A stretch of DNA of 64,000 nucleotides from Thinopyrum elongatum (taxonomy: Eukaryota; Streptophyta; Magnoliopsida; Poales; Poaceae): contig JAAAXO010000131.1 in the NCBI GenBank assembly GCA_011799875.1, positions 62,001 through 126,000 of the forward strand, in the 5' to 3' direction. A program made the translations under genes and the position numbers. Below the pieces are notes generated by a model that did not search any database, was not told the DNA's origin, and saw nothing but the letters and a program-made list of their open reading frames with translations. Positions 21,041 to 32,500 of this stretch are shown one piece after another (the first letter of the stretch is position 1; every line of letters starts with the position of its first letter).

Positions 21041-21962
21041 TGATAGAGGCGAGGGTGTCCCGATCTTTCGATGAGATGATAGCTATCGTTTTTGGTGGAG
21101 TAGACTTTGACGATCCGACTACGAACGTGCGAGGACGTCGCGCCTTAGCAATCGTTAAACCAACTCCGAGAGGTTATTGACCACGCCGGAGCACAATCAA
21201 CCTGACCACGAGGGTCTATCTCCTGCAAGCAAACGAAGAACAAGCAAGAAACTAAGATTTGCAATATGGATATTGCGAATATAAGATGAAAGCTTTATTG
21301 ATCAAGGTGGGGTTCTGTGACGTCTTGGTCTGGTCGTTGAACACAAACGAAGTACGCGAAGTTGCAGCTATGGCAAACTTTTAATCTAAACAAAACCCAA
21401 AGTCTAAACGGTGCCCTAAGGGCTGTATATATGGAGGAAGAGGAGGGGATTTCGTGGCCCTTGAAGGAGGGGTCCGAAACCAACCCTATCTCTTGTTTCC
21501 CCACTCATACGGACTCTAAAAACAGCCTATACTCAAGTATTTCGAAATTACATGGGCCTGGCCCAATAATAAGGTGACGCAGCACCTATAATAGCCTCTG
21601 GACGAAATTTATGAAGTGACATCTTGTATATTTCGTCCAAGGCTTCCTGCACTCATTATGGTGGCTTCAAAGTCCTGAAATCATCACTTGTAACTCCGTT
21701 CTTGTTCCCCTTGTGCATGCCATCATCTCCATGCTTGAACTTGCTCCAAGGTTCCTCTTTCTTGTCCAAGCTAGGCCCTTCATTTGTAAGCAAAACAAAT
21801 GTATCCAATTTAGGCAGCATCATATTCTCATGAACTTTAGAATCATTACCAAGAAACGAAAGTACCTGATATTTTAATTGACGTGCGCGAGCTCTAGTAA
21901 TTGGTCCAGTATGTATAGAAGCAGGGCCTGTGGGTGTAACAATGGTATTGATGTCCTCATCA
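21041..21962 (-). repeat. LTR-A, full length (922 bp), minus strand, nested in another LTR
   Basis: Its start (21962) abuts an internal LTR fragment at GCGATTGCTAA, so on that side it is inserted in an LTR with flank GCTAA. Its end abuts integrase with flank GTTGG. Flanks disagree, so it is a recombinant. Confidence 0.95.
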
Positions 21963-22280
21963 TTAGCAATCGCTAAACCAACTCCGAGAGGTTATTGACC
22001 ACGCCGGAGCACAATCAACCAGACCACGAGGGTCTATCTCCTGCAAGCAAACGAAGAACAAGCAAGAAACTAAGATTTGCAATCTGGATATTGCGAATAT
22101 AAGATGAAAGCTTTATTGATCAAGGTGGGGTTCTGTGACGTCTTGGTCTGGTCGTTGAACACAAACGAAGTACGCGAAGTTGCAGCTATGGCGAACTTTT
22201 AATCTAAACAAAACCCAAAGTCTAAACGGTGCCCTAAGGGCTGTATATATGGAGGAAGAGGAGGGGATTTCGTGGCCCTT
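21963..22280 (-). repeat. LTR-A internal fragment (318 bp), minus strand
   Basis: Covers the LTR from AAGGGCCACG (22280) to GATTGCTAA (21963), including the TATA-like box and AATAAA. It is bounded on both sides by exact termini of other LTRs. The missing 3' tail, starting GCTAAGGC, is the type of sequence found at 46672-46780. Confidence 0.92.
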
Positions 22281-23262
22281 TGATAGAGGCGAGGGTGTCC
22301 CGATCTTTCGATGAGATGGTAACTATCAATTTGGTGGAGCCGACTTTGACGATCCGACTACAAACGTGCACGACGTTGCGCCTTAGCAATCGCTAAACCA
22401 ATCTCCTGAGGTTACTGACGATGCTGGAAGCACGATCAGCCTGACCACGAAGGTCTATTCCTGCACGCAATCGAAGAACAAGCAAGAATATGATAATGCA
22501 ATCTGAATATTGCGAATATAGATGAAGTATTGATAATGGTGGGGATCCGGAAGCGGTCTTGGTCTGGTCGTTGGACACAAACGAAGTACACGAAGTTGCA
22601 ATGGCTAACTTTTAACTAAACAAATCCCAAGGAAAAAGCTACTAGATGGATCTACTTATATAGGAGTAAGGGGTGGCGGCCAAGGAGGTGGGAGGACGTC
22701 CCAAGGCAGCCTAAAACTAACCCTAGGTCGTACAAGGCTCATGGGCCCAAGTGGAGGTGATGCAACACCTTTGGACTTGTAGTTTGACTCGGATTCTGCT
22801 GCTGCGTCAGATTGTTTCGTCAATAACTCATAGCTCCAGATGAATTTTAAGGTGAATCCAATTGGGTTGGAAAGAGCACGAAATCTAATTTCCAACAAAA
22901 AAAGAATCACCCAATTCGGAGTCCGTATGAAAAAGTTCTTGGCGTTTTGAGTCAGGTATGTCTGTGCAGTCCGAATCTGAATCCAGAACGTGAGAGACTT
23001 GGACTCTATCTTCTCTTGGCCCAAAAGTGACGTGAGAGGACTTTTTGAACAGCACCTAAACTTCTCGTTTTCCCTTATCTTCATATGTGAATTGTACAAA
23101 TGTCCCATACACCTGCAATTAGACATGGCACAAAAGTTTGTGAAGTATTTTTGTCCTGGATGACACAAATAAATTATTGCATAGTTTGCATTAGAAATCA
23201 CCTCACAAATATACATGTATGCAATATTTTTGGTCGTATCCAAGGTATTCATGTCCTCATCA
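22281..23262 (-). repeat. LTR-B, full length (982 bp), minus strand
   Basis: Starts TGATGAGGAC at 23262 and ends CTCTATCA at 22281. The first 600 bp or so are unrelated to LTR-A; from GGGATTTGTTTAG on it is clearly related but diverged. TATA-like box in CTTATATAGG around 22655-22664. No AATAAA at the expected place. A frame open from the LTR start for about 200 codons ends at 22656. Flanks GTGTG (RNase H) and AAGGG (LTR-A) do not match. Confidence 0.92.
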
Positions 23263-26189
23263 CACACCTCCTAATCCAATTCCACTAGCATCACATTCAA
23301 GCTCAAAAGTCTTATTAAAATCAGGAAGTTGGAGTAAAGGAGCATGTGTTAACTTATCTTTCAACACCGTGAAGGCTTCTTCCTGTGCGGTACCCCAAAC
23401 AAAAGGCACATCCTTCTTTGTAAGCTCGTTGAGAGGTGCAGCAATGGTACTGAAATCTCTCACAAAACGCCTATAGAAACCAGCGAGGCCAAGGAAACTC
23501 CTCACTTGTGTGACCGTTTTGGGCTGCGGCCAACTCTCAATAGCTTCAATCTTGGCTTTATCAACTTCAATTCCCTGTGGAGTAACAACATAGCCAAGAA
23601 AAGATACTCGGTCGGTGCAAAAGGTGCACTTCCCAAGGTTACCAAACAAACGTGCATCACGTAGAGCAATAAAAACAACACGTAAATGTTCCAAATGTTC
23701 CTCCAAAGATCTGCTATAAATCAATATATCATCAAAGTAAACTTCCACAAATCGTCCAATGAAAGCACGTAAAACTTCGTTCATTAATCTCATGAAAGTA
23801 CTAGGTGCATTAGTTAACCCAAAAGGCATGACTAACCACTCATATAAACCGAACTTAGTTTTAATTGTTGTTTTCCATTCATCTCCCAATTTCGTACGAA
23901 TTTGATGGTATCCACTACGCAAATCAACTTTGGAGAATATTGTAGAGCCACTCAATTCATCAAGCATATCATCTAGCCTAGGAATAGGATGACGACAACG
24001 AATAGTAATATTATTAATGCCTCTACAATCAACACACATACGCGACGTACCATCCTTTTTTGGCACTAGTATAATAGGAACAACACAAGGACTAAGAGAT
24101 TCGCGTATATAACCTTTGTCGAGCAGCTCCTGTACTTGACGCATAATCTCCTTCGTCTCCTCTGGATTGGTACGGTATGGCGCACGGTTTGGCAACGAAG
24201 CACCGGGAATTAAGTCAATCTGATGCTCAATCCCGCGAATAGGTGGTAATCCCGGTGGCACGTCTTGTGGAAAGACGTCAGCGAACTCCTGCAAAATGTT
24301 AGTGACCGCAGGAGGCAAAGAGGAAGGCACGTCCTCGAATGAAAATAATGCCTCTTTGCACACAAAAGCATAGCAAACAGAATTGCTGAAATCTAGCTCA
24401 TCAATATCAGATTTGGTGGCAAGTAAGCATGCACTTTTCAATTTAATTTCAGAAGCAACACTAGATGGTTTATTATTAGGCTTCATTTGTTGCTCAAATT
24501 CTTTTGCCACAATATGATTTTCACTCTTATTTTTCTCCTGCTTTGCTTTACTAGCTCTATTAATATCATCTTTCAAAATAGAATCAGGAGTCATAGGAAG
24601 CAAAGTAATATGTTTATCCTTATGAACAAGAGTATACTGATTGTTTCTACCATGGTGTACAGAATTTTTATCAAATTGCCATGGTCTACCAAGTAATAAT
24701 GAACATGCTTGCATGGGTACCACATCACAATCAACATAATCAGCATATGTAGAGATACTAAAATGCACACGAACAGTACGTGTTACCTTAACCTTGCCAC
24801 TGTTGTTGAACCATTGGATATAGTAAGGATGTGGATGTGGTCTTGTGGTGAGAGATAGCTTCTCCACCATCTCCATGCTAGCCAAGTTGTTGCAGCTCCC
24901 TCCATCTATGATGACGCGAACAGAACGTTCCTTCACAACTCCCTTTGTATGGAACAAATGATGCCTCTGATTTTGCTCAGTTTGTGTGACCTGCACACTC
25001 AAAACACGTTGAGCAACTAAACATTCATACCTGTCAGCGTCTTCAGGAGCCATGTATTGCGTCTCATGATCAGAATCATCTCCACCGTGTTCTTCACTTG
25101 TAATAAGAGCCAAAGTCTCCTCATCATAATCACTAGCGGACTCATACCCACCATCCTCAGTAGCAATCATAACACGCGGAGATTGGCATTCTCTCGCATA
25201 ATGACCTCTTCCCTTACAACGACGACAAATAATATCATGTGTGTGCCCTGTTGATGCCATAGATGAAGAAGAGCTCTGGGCAGGCCCAGAAGGTGTACTC
25301 TTGGCAGATGGTGGTGGTGGTGCCTGTTTTCTTGTATCTCGATTGGAATTGGCAGCTGAAGTCAGTGGTGCCGCAGTAGGACGTGTGGGAGTAGAGGAGG
25401 CACGCGGTGTCCATGATGAAGATCGACCTGCAGAAAAATTAGTTCGCGCCAATGCCTGTCGATCCTGCACTTCACGTTCAGCTTTACAAGCAAGATGGAA
25501 TAAACGAGTGATATTATTACACTCCTTATACTCTAGAATGGTCTGAATCTCTCTATTTAATCCACCCATAAAACGTGCAAGCATAGCTTCATTCTCCTCA
25601 ACAATACCACATCTAATCATGCCAGTTTGTAATTCCTGATAATATTCTTCTACAGAATTTTTTCCTTGTCTTAAGCGCTGCAATTTTTGAAGTAATTCAC
25701 ATTGATAATATGGTGGAACCCAACGAGTACGCATAGCAGTTTTCGAAGCAGCCCACGTAGCTGGAATAGGATATAATCTACAATGTTCAGACCACCATAC
25801 ACATGCAAAACTAGTGAAAGCACAAACAGCAGCAGCAACACGTCGTTCCTCGGGATATTGTAAACATGTAAAACGTTGTTCAGTTTCTAACTCCCAAGTA
25901 AGATATATATCAGGAACATATCTACCCTCGAATGGTGGAATATTCAATTTTAAATTAGGAAGATGGTCATGATCTCGTACCTGAAGTGGTGGCGCAGGCC
26001 TACCATTGCGATTATTTGCATGTGGACGACCTGGTGCTGGTGGTTGCACGTAGTTATGATTTTGATCAAACTCATCCTCATAATCGCCCGCGTAATCATC
26101 CTCCTCCTCGGCACCAGCAGCAGCAGGAGCAGGAGCCAAAGAAGCATCAACAGTAGGTACAGCAGCACCAGAAGTTTGGCCATCCTCAA
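23260..26189 (-). CDS. gag (after codon 100) - protease - RT - start of RNase H, open frame
   Basis: Minus-strand frame of about 975 codons, beginning with the gag codons right after an LTR insertion (TTGAGGATGG at 26189). It contains an acidic and proline-rich linker, the capsid-like domain (YLTWELETEQRF), the CCHC knuckle CRRCKGRGHYAREC, protease (IIDGGSCNN), the RT palm ([23 protein letters not shown]) and RNase H up to [11 protein letters not shown]. There the TGA of LTR-B stops it. It carries the minor RT haplotype ([15 protein letters not shown]) shared only with the copy at 41020. No frameshift or stop inside. It lacks its own ATG, which lies beyond the LTR at 27513. Confidence 0.9.
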
Positions 26190-26291
26190 TGATAGAGGCG
26201 AGGGTGTCCCGATCTTTCGATGAGATGATATCTATCGTTTTTGGTGGAGTAGACTTTGACGATCCGACTACGAACGTGCGAGGACGTCGCG
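26190..26291 (-). repeat. LTR-A 3' tail (102 bp) next to a full LTR
   Basis: The last 102 bp of an LTR (CGCGACGTCC to CTCTATCA) sit directly beyond the end of the full LTR at 26292. It is either a tandem duplication of the LTR end, or the remaining tail of an older LTR into which the full one inserted (flank CGCGA). Confidence 0.9.
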
Positions 26292-27213
26292 TGATAGAGG
26301 CGAGGGTGTCCCGATCTTTCGATGAGATGATATCTATCGTTTTTCGTGGAGTAGACTTTGACGATCCGACTACGAACGTGCGAGGACGTCGCGCCTTAGC
26401 AATCGCTAAACCAACTCCGAGAGGTTATTGACCACGCCGGAGCACAATCAACTTGACCCCGAGGGTCTATCTCCTGCAAGCAAACGAAGAACAAGCAAGA
26501 AACTAAGATTTGCAATCTGGATATTGCGAATATAAGATGAAAGCTTTATTGATCGAGGTGGGGTTCTGTGACGTCTTGGTCTGGTCGTTGAACACAAACG
26601 AAGTACGCGAAGTTGCAGCTATGGCAAACTTTTAATCTAAACAAAACCCAAAGTCTAAACGGTGCCCTAAGGGCTGTATATATGGAGGAAGAGGAGGGGA
26701 TTTCGTGGCCCTTGAAGGAGGGGTCCGAAACCAACCCTATCTCTTGTTTCCCCACACATACGGACTCTAAAAACAGCCTATACTCAAGTATTTCGAAATT
26801 ACATGGGCCTGGCCCAATAATAAGGTGACGCAACACCTATAATAGCCTCTGGACGAAATTTATGAAGTGGCATCTTGTATATTTCGTCCAAGGCTTCCTG
26901 CACTCATTATGGTGGCTTCAAAGTCCTGAAATCATCACTTGTAACTCCGTTCTTGTTCCCCTTGTGCATGCCATCATCTCCATGCTTGAACTTGCTCCAA
27001 GGTTCCTCTTTCTTGTCCAAGCTAGGGCCTTCATTTGTAAGCAAAACAAATGTATCCAATTTAGGCAGCATCATATTCTCATGAACTTTAGAATCATTAC
27101 CAAGAAACGAAAGTACCTGATAATTTAATTGGCGTGCGCGAGCTCTAGTAATTGGTCCAGTATGTATAGAAGCAGGGGCTGTGGGTGTAACAATGGTATT
27201 GATGTCCTCATCA
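26292..27213 (-). repeat. LTR-A, full length (922 bp), inserted in gag with TTGAG duplication
   Basis: Read on the minus strand, gag TTGAG precedes the LTR, and TTGAG GATGG follows the LTR plus its 102-bp tail. This gives an intact 5-bp target duplication. Same border as in the plus-strand array. Confidence 0.95.
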
Positions 27214-27513
27214 CTCAAGAGGAACACGCTTCGCTCGTCCGAACTGATTTGGAAGGGGGCGTTGTTGTTGTCGTTGCAGAGGTGCGACAGGTGCAGCCGG
27301 TGGTGGTTGGGGAAGACGCGTGAGCAATTCATTAAACTTGTTATCCAGCTTTGTCTCGAATGACTTCTCCATGCCATCTATCTTCTCCATGGCCTCTTCA
27401 AATCTGTTTAGCACATCTCCCACCTGGCCACTCATCATTTGCTGAAATTTATCATGCAACTCCTTGTTCGTCATGTTCTCCCAGTCAATCTCGTCGGCTT
27501 GTGATCCTGCCAT
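27211..27513 (-). pseudogene. gag 5' fragment, 100 codons, stopped by LTR TGA
   Basis: ATG at 27513 in ACCATGG, ends KRVPLE. Unlike the array units its continuation (EDGQTSG) is still present, at 26189 beyond the LTR, so here the interruption of gag can be read from both sides. Shares the silent TCA in EKSFET with 11334 and 17591. Confidence 0.9.
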
Positions 27514-28624
27514 GGTTAGCAGCAATAGAAACACACAAGAATATGATCCTATAGACTACTAGAAAGTGGTGGTGGTGTGGTGTGGTGTCACAAATCCGTC
27601 AAGCAAATCTCAAATTCTTACCAGTTCTTACCCAGCAGCAGGTGGTGATCGGCAACCTTTGTTGTCAAAACTCTCAGAGCTTGGACAGAGCGATTGCCAG
27701 GTGGTGTCAAACACACGATGTAGATGTATGTGGAGCTGGGAAGGCTTATGATATGGTAGCAGAAAGGGTCAGCAATAATCAATTCAGAGATGCAATGTTG
27801 AATAAACTCTCAACGACGGTACTGTGCTGGTCCTAGGCTAGACCGTGCTAGAGACGCGAGCCTAGAACACTAACAAAAATCACGGCGCTGCACGTAAACA
27901 AGGGAGGAGCACACTCTGAATTTTTTTTTTGCACTTTTTTTTTTGCTCCGCAACAATTTTTTTTCGAAAAAGTCTACAAATGGTCTAAAAACTGCCTAGC
28001 CAGAATTTTCCAGACTTAGTTTTTTTTTTTTTGAAACTGGAACTATTTTTCTTCTGCGGGTAGCACGAAAATTGGGGAATCCGACTTGTTCACGACTCGT
28101 AGTATCGCGTGATCTGGCACTCTAAAATAAAGGAATAAATACTGGACTCGGACTAGGACTGGTGGCAGAGATGAATCTGGTGGAACTCGGACTGGTGATG
28201 GTATATGACGGTAGTATATGTGGGCTCGGATTGGTGGTGGTATATGGACTCGGATTGGTGGTGGTATATGGACTCGGATCGGTGGTGGTATATGGACTCA
28301 GAGAAATAGCAGATAAGCTGTGGTGGTATACGGTAGGGGCGATGATGATGGTGCGGCGGCGGCGTGACAACTTGTGAACAGAACTCGAAACTCTAAAGAA
28401 CTAGACGCTAAGACCAGCAACTTGACACGACGATGCAACCGCAAATTCAACAAAGCAAAAACACTAAAAAGATTATGCAAAGGCTCAGATTGGTTCGGAT
28501 ATGATGAACTAACCCTAAATTTTTTTTTTGGCTTTTTCCGGGACTGTAGGTATGAAGAACAGACTCGATCTAAACTACGAAAAACTGTAAATCTCACCGA
28601 GCAACCTGGGAATCTGATACCACT
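27514..28624 (-). other. 5' leader (1111 bp), minus strand
   Basis: PBS at 28613-28622. Three minisatellite copies. It matches the leader at 16480-17590 in length and in the homopolymer runs compared, forming the other arm of a large inverted duplication. Confidence 0.85.
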
Positions 28625-29547
28625 TGATAGAGGCGAGGGTGTCCCGATCTTTCGATGAGATGATATCTATCGTTTTTGGTGGAGTAGACTTTGACGATCC
28701 GACTACGAACGTGCGAGGACGTCGCGCCTTAGCAATCGCTAAACCAACTCCGAGAGGTTATTGACCACGCCGGAGCACAATCAACCTGACCCCGAGGGTC
28801 TATCTCCTGCAAGCAAACGAAGAACAAGCAAGAAACTAAGATTTGCAATCTGGATATTGCGAATATAAGATGAAAGCTTTATTGATCGAGGTGGGGTTCT
28901 GTGACGTCTTGGTCTGGTCGTTGAACACAAACGAAGTACGCGAAGTTGCAGCTATGGCGAACTTTTAATCTAAACAAAACCCAAAGTCTAAACGGTGCCC
29001 TAAGGGCTGTATATATGGAGGAAGAGGGGGGGGGTTTCGTGGCCCTTGAAGGAGGGGTCCGAAACCAACCCTATCTCTTGTTTCCCCACACATACGGACT
29101 CTAAAAATAGCCTATACTCAAGTATTTCGAAATTACATGGGCCTGGCCCAATAATAAGGTGACGCAGCACCTATAATAGCCTCTGGACGAAATTTATGAA
29201 GTGGCATCTTGTATATTTCGTCCAAGGCTTCCTGCACTCCTTATGGTGGCTTCAAAGTCCTGAAATCATCACTTGTAACTCCGTTCTTGTTCCCCTTGCG
29301 CATGCCATCATCTCCATGCTTGAACTTGCTCCAAGGTTCCTATTTCCTGTCCAAGCTAGGCCCTTCATTTGTAAGCAAAACAAATGTATCCAATTTAGGC
29401 AGCATCATATTCTCATGAACATTAGAATCATTACCAAGAAACGAAAGTACCTGATAATTTAATTGGCGTGCGCGAGCTCTAGTAATTGGTCCAGTATGTA
29501 TAGCAGCAGGGGCTGTGGGTGTAACAATGGTATTGATGTCCTCATCA
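28625..29547 (-). repeat. LTR-A, full length (923 bp), minus strand, shared by two elements
   Basis: Followed by a PBS on one side (5' LTR of the gag at 27513) and preceded by a purine tract on the other (3' LTR of the pol at 29548). It has a run of nine G near 29026-29034 that adds one base, and CTCCTTATGG at the pol stop. Confidence 0.95.
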
Positions 29548-32500
29548 TCCTCCCCTTCTTGAAATGCAGTCGTCCTCGACGGAAGCTCATCTTCCTCACC
29601 CAAATAAGGCTTCAAATCTGCAATGTTAAAAGTGGGACTAACCCCAAAATCTGCAGGCAGCTCAAGTTTATATGCATTATCATTTATTTTCTCTAACACC
29701 TTAAAAGGACCATCAGCACGTGGCATTAGCTTTGATTTGCGCAAATCAGGAAATCTATCCTTACACAAATGTAACCAAACAAGATCTCCAGGTGCAAACA
29801 CAACATGTTTTCTACCCTTATCTCCAGCAAGTTTATATTTAGCATTCATACGCTCAATGTTCTCCTTAGTTAACTCATGCATTTTTACAATCAATTCAGC
29901 ACGTTGTTTAGCATCAAAATTAACCTTCTCCGAAGATGGAAGAGGCAACAAATCAATAGGTGCACGAGGTAGGAAACCATATACAATTTCAAAAGGGCAC
30001 ATCTTAGTAGTAGAATGCAACGAACGATTATAAGCAAATTCAATATGAGGCAAGCATTCTTCCCACATTTTCTTGTTATTCTTCAAAACAGCCCTAAGCA
30101 TAGTAGACAAAGTTCTATTGACTACTTCAGTTTGTCCATCAGTTTGGGGGTGACAAGTAGTACTAAAAAGCAGTTTAGTCCCCAACTTAGCCCATAAACA
30201 TCTCCAAAAGTGGCTAAGAAATTTGGTATCACGATCTGAAACAATAGTATTTGGCACACCATGCAAGCGAATAATTTCACGAAAGAACAAATCAGCAACA
30301 TTAGCAGCATCATCGCTTTTATGACATGGTATAAAGTGTGCCATTTTCTAGAACCTATCCACGACAACAAATATGCTATCCCTCCCCTTCTTTGTTCGAG
30401 GTAAACCCAAAACAAAGTCCATAGATATATCCTCCCATGGAACACTAGGTACAGGCAAAGGCATATATAAACCATGAGGATTGAGTCGTGACTTAGCTTT
30501 TTGACATGTAGTGCAGCGAGCAACAAAGCGCTCAACATCCCGTCTCATCTTTGGCCAAAAGAAATGTGTAGCAAGTACATCCTCCGTCTTCTTTACGCCA
30601 AAGTGTCCCATTAATCCTCCTCCATGCGCCTCCTGCAACAACAAAAGACGAACGGAGCTAGCTGGAATGCATAGCTTGTTAGCACGAAACACAAATCCAT
30701 CGTTAACGACGAACTTGTTCCATGTTCTCCCTTCTTTACAATTCTGCAATACATCTTTAAATTCAGCATCATGCACATATTGATCTTTGATTGTCTCCAA
30801 ACCAAATATTTTAAAGTCAAGTTGTGAAAGCATAGTATAACGACGAGACAATGCATCAGCAATAACATTTTCTTTACCCTTCTTGTGTTTAATGACATAA
30901 GGGAAAGTCTCAATGAATTCAACCCATTTAGCATGTCTACGGTTCAGTTTGGCTTGACTTTTAATATGTTTCAAAGATTCATGATCAGAATGAATAACAA
31001 ATTCTTTGGGCCATAAATAATGTTGCCATGTTTCCAAAGTCCGAACAAGAGCATATAATTCTTTATCATAAGTAGAATAGTTCAGACTAGGCCCACTCAA
31101 TTTTTCAGAAAAGTATGCAACAGGTTTGCCATCTTGTAATAAAACACCTCCTAATCCAATTCCACTAGCATCACATTCAAGCTCAAAAGTCTTATTAAAA
31201 TCAGGAAGTTGGAGTAAAGGAGCATGTGTCAACTTATCTTTCAATACCGTGAAGGCTTCTTCCTGTGAGGTACCCCAAACAAAAGGCACATCCTGCTTTG
31301 TAAGCTCATTGAGAGGTGCAGCAATGGTGCTGAAATCTCTCACAAAACGCCTATAGAAACCAGCGAGTCCAAGAAAACTCCTCACTTGAGTGACCGTTTT
31401 GGGCTGTGGCCAACTCTCAATAGCTTCAATCTTGGCTTTATCAACTTCAATTCCCTGTGGAGTAACAACATAGCCAAGAAAAGATACTCGGTCGGTGCAA
31501 AAGGTGCACTTCCCAAGGTTACCAAACAAACGTGCATCACGTAAAGCAATAAAAACAGCACGTAAATGTTCCAAATGTTCCTCCAAAGATCTGCTATAAA
31601 TCAGTATATCATCAAAATAGACTACCACAAATCGTCCAATGAAAGCACGTAAAACTTCCTTCATTAATCTCATGAAAGTACTAGGTGCATTAGTTAACCC
31701 AAAAGGCATGACTAACCACTCATATAATCCAAACTTTGTTCTAAATGCTGTTTTCCATTCATCCCCCAATTTCATACGAATTTGATGGTATCCACTACGC
31801 AAATCAACTTTGGAGAATATTGTAGAGCCACTCAATTCATCAAGCATATCATCTAGTCTAGGAATAGGATGACGATAACGAATAGTAATATTATTAATGC
31901 CTCTACAATCAACACACATACGCGATGTACCATCCTTTTTCGGCACTAGAATAATAGGAACAGCACAAGGACTAAGGGATTCGCGTATATAACCTTTGTC
32001 GAGCAACTCCTGTACTTGACGCATAATCTCCTTCGTCTCCTCTGGATTGGTACGGTATGGCGCACGGTTTGGCAACGAAGCACCGGGAATTAAGTCAATC
32101 TGATGCTCAATCCCGCGAATAGGTGGTAATCCCGGTGGCACGTCTTGTGGAAAGACGTCAGCGAACTCCTGCAAAATGTTAGTGACCGCAGGAGGCAAAG
32201 AGGAAGGCACGTCCTCGAATGAAAATAACGCCTCTTTGCACACAAAAGCATAGCAAACAGAATTGCTGAAATCTAGATCATCAATTATCAGATTTGGTGG
32301 CAAGTAAGCATGCACTTTTCAATTTAATTTCAGAAGCAACACTAGATGGTTTATTATTAGGCTTCATTTGTTGCTCAAATTCTTTTGCCACAATCTGATT
32401 TTCACTCTTATTTTTCTCCTGTTTTGCTTTACTAGCTCTATTAATATCATCTTTCAAAATAGAATCAGGAGTCATAGGAAGCAAAGTAATATGTTTATCC

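Larger units (their letters stand above)
16480..28624. repeat. Large inverted duplication, arms 16480-18342 and 26762-28624
   Basis: Each arm is 1863 bp of leader, gag 5' piece and LTR start, in opposite orientation, separated by about 8.4 kb. The arms agree in private variants and in the lengths of the A tracts compared. Left arm ends at the palindrome centre. Right arm continues into the rest of its LTR. Confidence 0.8.
22281..29547 (-). mobile_element. Composite CRM-clade element: 5' LTR, leader, interrupted gag-PR-RT, cut by LTR-B
   Basis: In minus-strand order: LTR-A 29547-28625, leader, gag first 300 bp, an LTR with a 102-bp LTR tail, the rest of gag with PR, RT and the start of RNase H, then LTR-B. 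The TTGAG on both sides of the gag interruption is the only matching target duplication at a single locus in the window. Integrase is missing. Confidence 0.85.

Noticed and set aside
22656..23262. LTR-B frame as a host or captured gene
   Set aside because: It begins exactly at the LTR terminus in phase with pol, so an LTR-borne pol extension is the simpler reading; no known domain is recognised.
22281..23262. LTR-B as an unrelated transposon inserted in the region
   Set aside because: It has the same termini, a related R/U5, and at 38912-39893 it is followed by the family's PBS and leader, so it belongs to the same family.
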